From Syntrophaceae bacterium UBA5761 (GTDB lineage: Bacteria > Desulfobacterota > Syntrophia > Syntrophales > UBA4778), in NCBI GenBank assembly GCA_002418885.1, contig DIEZ01000075.1:1-15974 (forward strand): a DNA stretch of 15,974 nt, in the 5' to 3' direction. How positions within the stretch are numbered: the stretch's first letter is position 1; the number at the start of each line of letters is the position of its first letter. Positions 7,101 through 13,766 of this stretch are shown here, one piece after another. A model generated the notes under the pieces. That model did not search any database. It saw nothing but the letters and a program-made list of their open reading frames with translations, and was not told the DNA's origin. A program made the position numbers and the translations under genes.

Positions 7101-7116
7101 TCACTTAGTAAAGTGA
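7101..7116. repeat. Small inverted repeat at the rpsU transcript start
   Basis: TCACTT (7101-7106) and AAGTGA (7111-7116) form a perfect 6-bp stem with a 4-nt loop. It lies at or just after the predicted start of the rpsU transcript and could form a 5' stem-loop that protects the message or bind a regulator. Neither is shown by the sequence. Confidence 0.4.
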
Positions 7117-7120
7117 AAAA

Positions 7121-7149
7121 GCTATATATAAAAGTATACGACTTGTCAA
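7121..7149 (-). promoter_or_regulatory. Promoter of rpsU
   Basis: On the minus strand a perfect TTGACA (7149-7144) is followed after 17 bp by TATAGC (7126-7121), inside an AT-rich stretch that also offers TATATA. Transcription would begin near 7114 and leave a leader of about 55 nt before the TTG start of rpsU. This is the only recognisable control region between the LipM-like gene and rpsU. Confidence 0.6.
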
Positions 7150-7197
7150 TATAAAAGTCACCACGCCGCCGGCCCAAAAAATATCCCCCCCCAAGAC

Positions 7198-8034
7198 TCA
7201 GGCGATCAGGTCTTTTTCAGGTATCCTTCCCTCCCTGTTCCATTGCCCGTTCACGTATTTGCCCGTCAGGAGCTTATCCTTCAAGGCCTCTTCTTCCGGG
7301 GTCAACCGACCTTCCACGAATTCTACCCGCAGAACATCTTCAAAGCCCGCCTTCAACATACCGGACAGATGTGCCGGGTCCGTCCGACCTTCACGAAGAT
7401 AAGCCCCGAGGTACGTAACGGCCTTCCTCAAAGTGTCTTCCGTGACGCGCCCGTCTCGGTCCCTGATAGCGCGGAGGGCCTTCGCCGCGTCAAAATCCAG
7501 AAGCAGTGACCCGTGTTGCAGGAAAGTCCCGCTTGCGCGCGTCTGGGCGCTTCCGCAGACCTTCTTCCCCGCTATGAGGATTTCGTACCGGGAAGGAAAA
7601 GAAAAGCAATGGGCCGTAGGCACACGCTCCTCAGGCAGACCACCCTGCGCCACTTCCGCATCAAGGCCCAAGCCGGAAAGACCCTTGATGATGCAACGGC
7701 TTATCACCAAATACGTCCCGAGGACGCCCGGAGTAAACGGCCCCTCTTTTTCCCTCGAAATGAAGGAATAGGTCAACTCCCGGTCATGAAAAACGGCCTT
7801 CCCACCTGTGGGTCGCCGGACGATGTCGACCCGATTCTTTCTACAATACTCTAAGTCTACTTCCTGCTCGACGTCCTGAAAATACCCGACGGAAATCGCA
7901 GGCGGGTCCCACCCGTAGAACCTCAATGTCGGCGGCGACTCCCCCAGTTGGTTGCCCCTGAAGATGGCCTCGTCGATAGCCATGTTCTCGAAGGCGCTGA
8001 ACTTACGGTAAGGGATGAGTCTCCATCCATCCAC
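7198..8034 (-). CDS. lipM: LipM-like octanoyl/lipoyl transferase (BPL/LplA fold)
   Basis: This 278-residue protein belongs to the biotin/lipoate ligase fold and closely resembles LipM, which moves octanoyl groups from acyl carrier protein to the H protein GcvH. Visible features are WRLIPYRKFSAFENMAIDEAI at the N-terminus, LRFYGWDPPAISVGYFQ at 37-53, VRRPTGGKAVFHDRELTYS at 72-90, and HCFSFPSRYEILI with Cys143, the position of the LipM catalytic cysteine. GKKVCGSAQTR (156-166) and LQHGSLLLD follow. That cysteine and the overall length favour LipM over ATP-dependent LplA ligase, though a ligase is not excluded. The start is GTG 8034, only 5 nt after the stop of the GcvH-like gene, so translation is probably coupled; the frame is open further upstream, but that overlaps the GcvH gene. 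In-frame CTG 8043 is a weaker possibility. Confidence 0.82.
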   Translation of the reverse strand: MDGWRLIPYRKFSAFENMAIDEAIFRGNQLGESPPTLRFYGWDPPAISVGYFQDVEQEVDLEYCRKNRVDIVRRPTGGKAVFHDRELTYSFISREKEGPFTPGVLGTYLVISRCIIKGLSGLGLDAEVAQGGLPEERVPTAHCFSFPSRYEILIAGKKVCGSAQTRASGTFLQHGSLLLDFDAAKALRAIRDRDGRVTEDTLRKAVTYLGAYLREGRTDPAHLSGMLKAGFEDVLRVEFVEGRLTPEEEALKDKLLTGKYVNGQWNREGRIPEKDLIA

Positions 8035-8039
8035 AGAAG

Positions 8040-8438
8040 TCAGTCCAATCCTTCCTCGCCGAGGACATAGTCGTTGTATTCCGAAGAATCGAGAAGATTG
8101 TCCAGCTCGCTCGCATCCGTCATCTCCACGACGATCATCCAACCGGTGTCGTAAGGGTCGCTGTTTATTATCCCCACGTCATCGGCGATGTCATCGTTCA
8201 CCCTCACAACATCTCCGCTCACAGGGGAAATGAGCTCTGTCACCGTCGCAGCCGACTCGATGGTTCCAAAGGGTTCGTCTTGCTCCACGTAAGTATCGAC
8301 CTCCGGGAGGTCGATGTTGAGGATTTCACCGAGCTTTGCCTGCCCGTAGTCCGTTAAACCGACCGTAACCAAATTCCCATCCACTCTCGCCCAGGTATGC
8401 TCACGGCTGTAGAGCAGATCATCAGGAAACACCATCAT
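8040..8438 (-). CDS. gcvH: GcvH-like protein lacking the lipoyl-lysine
   Basis: The roughly 132-residue protein has the full length and landmarks of glycine-cleavage H protein: LLYSREHTWARVDGN at 8-22, VGLTDYGQAKLGEILNIDLPEVD at 26-48, FGTIES at 57-62, SPVSGDVVRVND, and NSDPYDTGWMIVVEM. H protein normally carries lipoate on the Lys of an ESVKA-type motif. Here the motif reads ESAATVTEL, with Ala64 (codon GCG at 8249-8247) in the lysine position. The only lysine is Lys35, which in ordinary H proteins is part of the framework. So it probably cannot be lipoylated in the standard way. ATG 8438 is chosen; TTG 8447 and ATG 8435 are alternatives. It follows the M24 peptidase by 53 nt and precedes the LipM-like gene by 5 nt. 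Fold identification is firm, function is not. Confidence 0.88.
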   Translation of the reverse strand: MMVFPDDLLYSREHTWARVDGNLVTVGLTDYGQAKLGEILNIDLPEVDTYVEQDEPFGTIESAATVTELISPVSGDVVRVNDDIADDVGIINSDPYDTGWMIVVEMTDASELDNLLDSSEYNDYVLGEEGLD

Positions 8439-8491
8439 ACGAAACAACCCTTTCCTACTTTTTCATCTCTGTACCGTATATTTTCCTTGCC

Positions 8492-9586
8492 TCAACCGAC
8501 GACCCGCAAATCCTTGGAAACCGTCGTGAGGATTTCACATCCTTCTTCCTCAACAATCACCATGTCTTCGATTCGGATTCCCCAAGAACCGGGCAAATAG
8601 ATGCCGGGCTCGACGGTCACGATCATGCCCGGTTCGAGGCGGTCCTTCGACAGGCATGAGAGCCTCGGTTCTTCGTGGACACGCAGGCCGACTCCGTGTC
8701 CTGTACCGTGGGAAAAATGCTTTTCGAGACCCCTCTCTGCCAGAAAATTCCTCGCTACTCGGTCTATTTCACTGCAGGCCACGCCGGCCCTGACGGCTGC
8801 TATGGCCCTGTCGTGGGCTTCCTTTACAATCCCGTAAACTTCCCGCTGCCTTTCCGACACGTCCCCGACCGCGACGGTGCAAGTTTCATCGGAGCAATAA
8901 CCCTCACAGACTGCTCCGTAATCTATCACGACCAGGTCGCCGGTTTCCAATCGGCGCCTCCCCGGCCTGGCGTGCGGCATCGCGGAATTCTCTCCCGAGG
9001 CGACGATTGTTTCGAACGATACATTCTCTGCGCCGCCCCGCCGAATCTGGTATTCGAGCTCCAGGGCCACCTCCCTCTCTTCGACCCCTGGTCTCAATCC
9101 CGCCAGTACGGAAAGGAACGCACGGGAAGATACCCGTATCGCCTCCTTGACCCTGTCAACCTCGGCAGTGTCTTTTACGGCGCGAAGGGAAGCGACCGTC
9201 TCCGCAAGACATCTCAAGTCACGGACCTCCAGCCGGTCGCGCAGCTTGATGTAGTCATGCAAGGTCACCGCCATGGATTCGATGCCGACATTTTTCCAGC
9301 CTTCGCCCTCGATCACCGAAGCGATGCCCTCGACCTTGTTTCTGTATTCGCGAATCTCGGCGTCGTGAGCCTCCCGGCGTGCCTGACTCGTATAACGCCC
9401 ATCGACCAGAAGGTAGTTGCTTTTTTCGCCGACGATGAGCGCCCCGTCGCTTCCCGTAAATCCCACGAGATAACGGATGTTCGCCATGTCAAGGAACACG
9501 ATCGCCTCTAGTGCAAGCGCGGCGCCCGCATCGCGGGCCCGCTCAATGCGACCACTGGAACCTTTAAAGTCTCTCTTGGAAACCAT
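8492..9586 (-). CDS. M24 family Xaa-Pro peptidase (PepP/PepQ-like)
   Basis: This 364-residue protein has a creatinase N-terminal domain (residues about 12-135, including ANIRYLVGFTGSDG) and a pita-bread metallopeptidase domain. The five dinuclear-metal ligands are visible: Asp222 (VVIDYG), Asp233 (SDETC), His297 (HGTGHGVG), Glu326 (TVEPGIY) and Glu340 (IRIED). His205 in MPHARPG is the expected substrate-binding histidine. It should remove residues next to proline in cytoplasmic peptides; aminopeptidase versus dipeptidase specificity cannot be decided here. ATG 9586 gives a complete N-terminal domain and overlaps the 3' end of the TPR gene by 23 nt, suggesting an operon. No strong ribosome binding site is seen, consistent with coupled translation. 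Confidence 0.92.
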   Translation of the reverse strand: MVSKRDFKGSSGRIERARDAGAALALEAIVFLDMANIRYLVGFTGSDGALIVGEKSNYLLVDGRYTSQARREAHDAEIREYRNKVEGIASVIEGEGWKNVGIESMAVTLHDYIKLRDRLEVRDLRCLAETVASLRAVKDTAEVDRVKEAIRVSSRAFLSVLAGLRPGVEEREVALELEYQIRRGGAENVSFETIVASGENSAMPHARPGRRRLETGDLVVIDYGAVCEGYCSDETCTVAVGDVSERQREVYGIVKEAHDRAIAAVRAGVACSEIDRVARNFLAERGLEKHFSHGTGHGVGLRVHEEPRLSCLSKDRLEPGMIVTVEPGIYLPGSWGIRIEDMVIVEEEGCEILTTVSKDLRVVG

Positions 9587-10277
9587 CTTGTCTCAACTTC
9601 GTCAAGCGATGAAGCCACCGATTCAATTCTGCGATGACAGCGGCTTCAGGCTGAAGAGGCTCCTCCTCCTTTTCCTCCAGCCGGGTACTTACCTCTTGGA
9701 GCAATCTCCGAACCTTTTCGTTGCCGGGATCCCTGAAGGAGAGGGCCGCAAGAACCTTTGCCGCCTGTTCCAGGTACCCCTGCTTCAAATATAGTTCCGC
9801 CACCGTCAGGGTCTCGAAGTCGGCTGGAATATCTCCGGCCGTCACGTCATCAAAAACCGGTTCCGTTTCATCGAGGGAATCCATCTTCCTCAAAACTCTT
9901 TCGGCCCGCTCTGGGTCGTCCTCGACGCCGGCCAGGAATCGATAGCAGGCCCGCGCCTTCTCCGTTTCTCCTCTACCTGCGTAAATGTCACCCAGGTACT
10001 CAAGGGCAACCGACAGTCGAAGTATGCCCTCCTTTACTTTTTCAAAGGCCGCTACCGATTCTTCTCCTCTTCCCGATTTAAGCAGGGCGACCCCCAAGAT
10101 CAGCAGGGCATCAAGGTCTCCTGGGTACAGGCGGACCATTTCTTCCGCCATGAACAACGCCTCTTGGAACTGGTTGTTCTGCAAATAGTACTCGGCGCGA
10201 AGAAAGAATTCCTCTTTTTCAACGGATAACCGGGCAGACAGCTGGTTCTCGCCTATTCGCCTGTCCGAAAGGTCCAT
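9564..10277 (-). CDS. Tetratricopeptide repeat protein
   Basis: This is a 237-residue soluble protein with no signal peptide or membrane segment. TPR-like helical hairpins cover residues about 22-125 (FFLRAEYYLQNNQFQEALFMAEEMV, LGVALLKSGRGEESVAAFEKV, LGDIYAGRGETEKARACYRFL). A further repeat follows an acidic linker: AELYLKQGYLEQAAKVLAALS near 165-185. The C-terminal part is Glu-rich and then ends in a helix. Such repeats bind partner proteins; no specific partner is indicated. ATG 10277 has an AAAGGGG site 6 nt upstream, and a candidate promoter lies further upstream. It is the first gene of the minus-strand group ending with the LipM-like gene. Confidence 0.85.
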   Translation of the reverse strand: MDLSDRRIGENQLSARLSVEKEEFFLRAEYYLQNNQFQEALFMAEEMVRLYPGDLDALLILGVALLKSGRGEESVAAFEKVKEGILRLSVALEYLGDIYAGRGETEKARACYRFLAGVEDDPERAERVLRKMDSLDETEPVFDDVTAGDIPADFETLTVAELYLKQGYLEQAAKVLAALSFRDPGNEKVRRLLQEVSTRLEEKEEEPLQPEAAVIAELNRWLHRLTKLRQDGFQERL

Positions 10278-10307
10278 AAAAAACCCCTTTGTACAACGGA
10301 GGGACGA

Positions 10308-10337
10308 ACGCTAACACAGCACAGAAGAGCCTGTCAA
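10308..10337 (-). promoter_or_regulatory. Candidate promoter of the TPR/M24/GcvH/LipM-like group
   Basis: On the minus strand a perfect TTGACA (10337-10332) is followed after 18 bp by TAGCGT (10313-10308), with TG just before it as in extended -10 elements. The -10 box matches only 3 of 6 bases, so the call rests mainly on the -35 box and position about 30 nt before the TPR start codon. Confidence 0.4.
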
Positions 10338-10410
10338 GCGATACGATTTTCCCCGCCGCTGCGACCTAACATCAGACAATGCCACGTCTTTTCCCCGAAG
10401 CGGGAAATGA

Positions 10411-10439
10411 TTGCACGCTCCGCTCCATAATGCTATGAA
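10411..10439 (+). promoter_or_regulatory. Weak candidate promoter of queF
   Basis: TTGCAC (10411-10416) and TATGAA (10434-10439) are spaced 17 bp apart in the 230-bp gap before queF. Both boxes are poor. I looked for a preQ1 riboswitch between here and 10507 and did not recognise one; a short hairpin (10390-10395 with 10402-10407) lies just upstream. Confidence 0.25.
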
Positions 10440-10507
10440 ACAAGCGTACAGACGGCTACCTCGACAATGAAACGACCTTGCGTTAAAGTCGGCGGGGATT
10501 CAAGAGA

Positions 10508-10864
10508 ATGAAGACAAGTACTCTTATGGACACCATCGAGAACAGGCATAAAGACCGCGACTACGAGGTGAACATCCGGTTCCCGGAATTTACCTGCCTT
10601 TGCCCCATGACGTCTCAACCTGATTTCGCTGAGATAAAAATAAGCTACGTCCCAGGCGAGCGGCTGGTTGAACTAAAATCGCTGAAGTTCTACCTGAACG
10701 GCTTCCGAAATCGGGGGATATTCCATGAAGAGGCGGTCAATCTTATCCGGGACGACTTCGTGAAAGCGGTACGCCCCAAAAGGGTGGACGTCGTCGGGAA
10801 TTTCAACGTCAGGGGTGGGATATACACTTCCGTCAGGGCATCCTATCCCGATTCCGCCTCGTGA
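10508..10864 (+). CDS. queF: NADPH-dependent 7-cyano-7-deazaguanine (preQ0) reductase
   Basis: QueF reduces preQ0 to preQ1 in the queuosine tRNA-modification pathway, using a tunnel (T-fold) structure. The 118-residue protein is the short single-domain type. It contains FPEFTCLCPMTSQPDFA at 25-41, giving the catalytic Cys32 that forms a thioimide with the nitrile and the general acid Asp39. The QueF motif ELKSLKFYLNGFRNRGIFHE at 55-74 includes the substrate-binding Glu, and RGGIYTSV lies near the end. The N-terminus is shorter than in Bacillus QueF (about 165 residues), and the C-terminus lacks its extra tail. ATG 10508 is chosen with GGGGAT 8 nt upstream; ATG 10526 is an in-frame alternative. 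No other queuosine gene is nearby. It converges with pilQ. Confidence 0.95.
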   Translation: MKTSTLMDTIENRHKDRDYEVNIRFPEFTCLCPMTSQPDFAEIKISYVPGERLVELKSLKFYLNGFRNRGIFHEEAVNLIRDDFVKAVRPKRVDVVGNFNVRGGIYTSVRASYPDSAS

Positions 10865-10898
10865 AGTCCGGTTTGCCGTTCTGCCGGGACTACTTTTT
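10865..10898 (+). terminator. Possible terminator downstream of queF
   Basis: AGTCCGG (10865-10871) can pair with CCGGGACT (10884-10891) with one bulged base and a 12-nt loop, followed on the plus strand by ACTTTTT (10892-10898). It begins one base after the queF stop codon and its 3' arm overlaps the convergent pilQ stop. The stem is short, so this is tentative. Confidence 0.4.
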
Positions 10899-12110
10899 CT
10901 CCTGAACGACCTTCGGCGTGATGAAAATCAGTAGCTCCTTCTGCTCCTTGGATATATCATCGGATTTGAACATCCGCCCCAGGATAGGGATATCCTTCAA
11001 CCAGGGAACGCCCGCCTCCTGCTTAGCCTCGTTGACCTTCCGAATACCGCCCACAACGACCGTGTCGCCGTCGCTGACGACGATCGTAGAAGACACCTCG
11101 CTCTTGTTTATCGGGGGGTTGTCAAGGTTTGCTTGAGCCTTAGTCGCATAATCGGGGGCGTCGTTCTTGGCCTTTATCTTAAGAACGATCCGGTTGTCCA
11201 AAGTGATCGCGGGCGTTACGTCCAGCTTAAGGGTCGCTTCTCTCCACTGGATGGAGCGGTTACCCTCCTTGTCGGTAAAGACGTAAGGTATCTCAGACCC
11301 CTGGGTGATGTAAGCAGCGGTGCCGTCGAAGGTGACGACTTTCGGCGCCGAAAGGACCTTCAACTCGCCCATGCACTCGTAGGCGGAGATGTCCAGGTCG
11401 ACAAAGTTCTTCGCACTGCCGACGATCAGGCCGAAGGTTGGAGAAACGACGGACGTGCCGATCGAAGGTGCCACATTCGTTGACATAGACGCCAAGTTAA
11501 CGGCGTAAGTCCCACCGAAGACACCCACGTTCCGCGTTAGAGGCGTGAGCCCCGAGGGGAGGATGCGGGCAGAATGTCCCAGCCACACGTTTCCGGTCTC
11601 AAAACCGGTACCCCATTGAACGCCGAGCTTCCTGGCAAAAGAGGCGGTCGCTTCAAGAATCTTCGCTTCGATGAGGACTTGGGGCTTTTTCCCCTGGGCC
11701 ACATCCTCTTTCAACCTCTCTTCCATAGCCTTCTGCATCTTTTCTCGAGTGAAAACACTTATTACGTTGCCGGCCCGCTTCATGCCGAGGCCGTTGGTGT
11801 CGAGAATCGTCTCTAAGGCCTGATCCCAGGGTACGTTTTTCATGTGGACGGTGATGTTCCCCTTTATATCCTCACCGGCGACTATGTTTACGCCGCTTAC
11901 CTCGGAAAGGAGCCGGAAGACGCTCTTGATGCTGGCTTCCTGGAAGTCGAGCGATACCTTCTGGCCCGCATATTTGGACTCCTCCTTCAGCGGGCCCGCT
12001 ACCGAGCCGGGCTTCGCCGTCGCTGCGCCCGTACCCTCAGCCGAAACGGCGCAGACAACAGCCACCATCATCAATGCCGAGATGCCCGCCACAAGAATCT
12101 TCGTTTTCAT
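10890..12110 (-). CDS. pilQ: Type IV pilus secretin, short form
   Basis: PilQ forms the outer-membrane ring through which type IV pili pass. The 406-residue protein has a signal peptide (about 1-24, ending VSA-EG) and a linker. A single N-terminal STN/N0-type domain follows (residues about 50-120: VSLDFQEASIKSVFRLLSEVSG to GNVISVF). Then comes a short helical stretch and the secretin pore domain from about 143 (PQVLIEAKILEA) to 403, including VPWLKDIPILGRMF at 368-381 and ELLIFITPKVV at the end. Usual PilQ proteins are about 600-900 residues with AMIN domains and an N1 domain before the pore; those are absent. The ATG lies in an ATGA overlap with pilP and has GAGGGA upstream. Assembly role is inferred from the pilMNOP neighbours. 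Confidence 0.93.
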   Translation of the reverse strand: MKTKILVAGISALMMVAVVCAVSAEGTGAATAKPGSVAGPLKEESKYAGQKVSLDFQEASIKSVFRLLSEVSGVNIVAGEDIKGNITVHMKNVPWDQALETILDTNGLGMKRAGNVISVFTREKMQKAMEERLKEDVAQGKKPQVLIEAKILEATASFARKLGVQWGTGFETGNVWLGHSARILPSGLTPLTRNVGVFGGTYAVNLASMSTNVAPSIGTSVVSPTFGLIVGSAKNFVDLDISAYECMGELKVLSAPKVVTFDGTAAYITQGSEIPYVFTDKEGNRSIQWREATLKLDVTPAITLDNRIVLKIKAKNDAPDYATKAQANLDNPPINKSEVSSTIVVSDGDTVVVGGIRKVNEAKQEAGVPWLKDIPILGRMFKSDDISKEQKELLIFITPKVVQEKK

Positions 12111-12592
12111 AATCTTCCCTCAGATTCTACACGATGAAGGTTCAGAATTATGCGTTTTGTTTTGACTTCTTTGCCACTCTCGCTCGTTCTTTCCTCTACG
12201 ATCACCCGGTCGTCAAGGACCCCGGCTACCTTCCCGTTGTTCCGGCCGACCAAAGTTCCCGTCAAGATGACGTAACTCTTACCCTTCGGGTCTTCTACGA
12301 TTGCAACCCTTTTCTTTTCACTGGACACGATTCCGACAAGTTTCAGTTCTTCGATGTTATACCGCTGCAAGGGCGACAGGAATACCGACCGTTCCTTCTG
12401 AACGGCCGCTTCCTTTCTTATCAAGGGCTTGAAAGGGTCAACCTTCCCGCGCCTCTCATGAGGAAAGGTCTCGGTCTTCTGCGCCGGTGTCTCCGCCACA
12501 GACAGCCTCACCCCGTATAATACAAACAAGACGAGGAAAACAGAAGCAATCTGCTTATTTCTTGCCGGCTTGGGCCTTTTCCACAAAAACAT
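12107..12592 (-). CDS. pilP: Type IV pilus assembly protein PilP
   Basis: PilP links the inner-membrane PilN/PilO complex to the PilQ secretin. The 161-residue protein has an N-terminal hydrophobic segment (about 15-29), a disordered linker with the RGKVDPFKPLI motif near 48-58, and the beta-sandwich homology region LQRYNIEELKLVGIVSS to VILTGTLVGRNNGKVAGVLDDRVIVEE. In several bacteria PilP is a lipoprotein; here there is no cysteine at all, so it must be anchored by an uncleaved signal anchor or be periplasmic. ATG 12592 overlaps the pilO 3' end by 38 bp, without a clear ribosome binding site. The stop overlaps the pilQ start. Confidence 0.92.
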   Translation of the reverse strand: MFLWKRPKPARNKQIASVFLVLFVLYGVRLSVAETPAQKTETFPHERRGKVDPFKPLIRKEAAVQKERSVFLSPLQRYNIEELKLVGIVSSEKKRVAIVEDPKGKSYVILTGTLVGRNNGKVAGVLDDRVIVEERTSESGKEVKTKRIILNLHRVESEGRL

Positions 12593-13217
12593 AGGTTTTC
12601 ATCACACAGGTTGTCGAGAGTCTCTCCTCTTCCTTACCGTCTTTTGACCCTTCCATAGTTATGTCGGTCACATTGACGATGCGGGGGAGTTTGGCCACAT
12701 TTTCAAAGAATCTCACGGTATCATGAAACCCGCCGCTGATGACCACCTTGATGGGGATTTCATCGTAAAACTTTTCCAGCCCGACGGCAGTCTGGACCGC
12801 TGTTTTCTTGTCTGTGGATTTTTCTTTCGTGTCGGCCTTGGCATCCGGGGGTTTCGGGGGCGGGAGCGGCTCGAAGTGGACAAAATCGAGCCCGACCTCA
12901 CGACCGGCCTTAGCCAAAGATGCCAGGAGGCCGGGGATTTCCTTGCGCTCGGGAAGCTTGGTCAGGGCGACCTCCAGACTTTCCCGCATAGCGGTAAGCT
13001 CTTTTTTGCTCTTCTGGATATCTCTTACGATGAGTTGCTTGGCCTCTATCTGCTGTTTAAGGCCTGCAAGCTTGGTGTCGAGGCCTACCTTCTTCTCGTA
13101 AAGCGACTGGAAGAAAAAGAAGTGATAAAAGTAACCCAGAAGGACGAAGAGAAGCGCAAGGATCAATGCCTTCGTTTTTGCCGGCATCTTCTTGATATCG
13201 TCCAGGGTTATTGCCAT
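12555..13217 (-). CDS. pilO: Type IV pilus assembly protein PilO
   Basis: PilO pairs with PilN in the inner-membrane alignment complex. The 220-residue protein has a cytoplasmic N-terminus, one membrane segment (about 15-37), a periplasmic coiled coil (about 40-90), and a C-terminal ferredoxin-like domain (about 148-215; YDEIPIKVVISGGFHDTVRFFENVAKLPRI is typical of PilO, given here in pieces of YDEIPIKVVI and FHDTVRFFENVAKLPRI). Between them lies a Pro/Lys-rich low-complexity linker (about 117-145). ATG 13217 lies 3 nt after the pilN stop with GGGTGAG just upstream. Confidence 0.93.
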   Translation of the reverse strand: MAITLDDIKKMPAKTKALILALLFVLLGYFYHFFFFQSLYEKKVGLDTKLAGLKQQIEAKQLIVRDIQKSKKELTAMRESLEVALTKLPERKEIPGLLASLAKAGREVGLDFVHFEPLPPPKPPDAKADTKEKSTDKKTAVQTAVGLEKFYDEIPIKVVISGGFHDTVRFFENVAKLPRIVNVTDITMEGSKDGKEEERLSTTCVMKTYVFVEKAQAGKK

Positions 13218-13220
13218 ATC

Positions 13221-13766
13221 TCACCCTTTTTTGAGACTGCAATCGAGGACAAATTTCTGGACCTTCGTGTTGGCTATCTTATCCTGTTTCGAGGCACTCA
13301 GGTCTACTGACTTGATGAGGGCAGAACGTTCCAGGTTGTTCATGAAAACGGCAACAGCCAGATTGTCTCGGGCTATGCCGTCGATGCGCAGGTTAGAACC
13401 AGTCTCCGCCAACAAAACCAGCCAGACCTGACCGGGTGGAATGGTCCGCGCGACCTCGTTGAGGAGCAAAACGACATCCGTCCTGCTTTTCTCGAGGTTG
13501 TTGATGACCTCGATCTTTTTCGCGAGAAGATCCTTGTCCGCCTTGACAGAGTTGAACTCCGCCGCCAGCTTGTTCAATTCTTTCAGGCGTCCTTCGGCGG
13601 CCTTGACGTCCCTTTCCAATCCGTTTACGTTAAAATAGATGTAACCATGGAGAGTGGCAATGATGAGAAGGAAGGCCCCGAATGTCGCCGAAGCGACAAA
13701 AATCTGTCTCTTCCAGAGGTCTTTCTTCTTTCGTTCTCTGTAAGGAAGAAGATTGACCTTGATCAT
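13221..13766 (-). CDS. pilN: Type IV pilus assembly protein PilN
   Basis: PilN is a bitopic inner-membrane protein whose cytoplasmic tail binds PilM. The 181-residue protein starts with MIKVNLLPYRERKKK, including the conserved INLLP-type PilM-binding motif (here VNLLP), then a membrane segment (about 22-45), a coiled coil (about 48-95), and a C-terminal fold containing NEVARTIPPGQVWL and LRIDGIARD. The start overlaps the pilM stop in an ATGA, implying translational coupling, which fits the 1:1 partnership of PilM and PilN. Confidence 0.94.
   Translation of the reverse strand: MIKVNLLPYRERKKKDLWKRQIFVASATFGAFLLIIATLHGYIYFNVNGLERDVKAAEGRLKELNKLAAEFNSVKADKDLLAKKIEVINNLEKSRTDVVLLLNEVARTIPPGQVWLVLLAETGSNLRIDGIARDNLAVAVFMNNLERSALIKSVDLSASKQDKIANTKVQKFVLDCSLKKG

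Noticed and set aside
7185..7192. Run of eight C in the gap after the LipM-like gene
   Set aside because: It is non-coding here, so phase variation of a protein is not suggested; no promoter spacing depends on it.
8035..8142. Upstream extension of the LipM-like frame
   Set aside because: It overlaps the GcvH-like gene and has no resemblance to the family N-terminus, which begins at WRLIPYRKF.
8675..9511. 278-codon open frame on the plus strand
   Set aside because: It lies wholly antisense to the M24 peptidase gene, whose metal ligands and domain order are intact; no family motif or ribosome binding site supports the plus frame.
10390..10407. Hairpin TTTCCC/GGGAAA upstream of queF as terminator
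   Set aside because: The stem is only 6 bp and neither strand has a T run after it.
10440..10507. preQ1 riboswitch upstream of queF
   Set aside because: I found no pseudoknot-type stem or the A-rich tail with a pairing segment expected for class I, and nothing clear for other classes.
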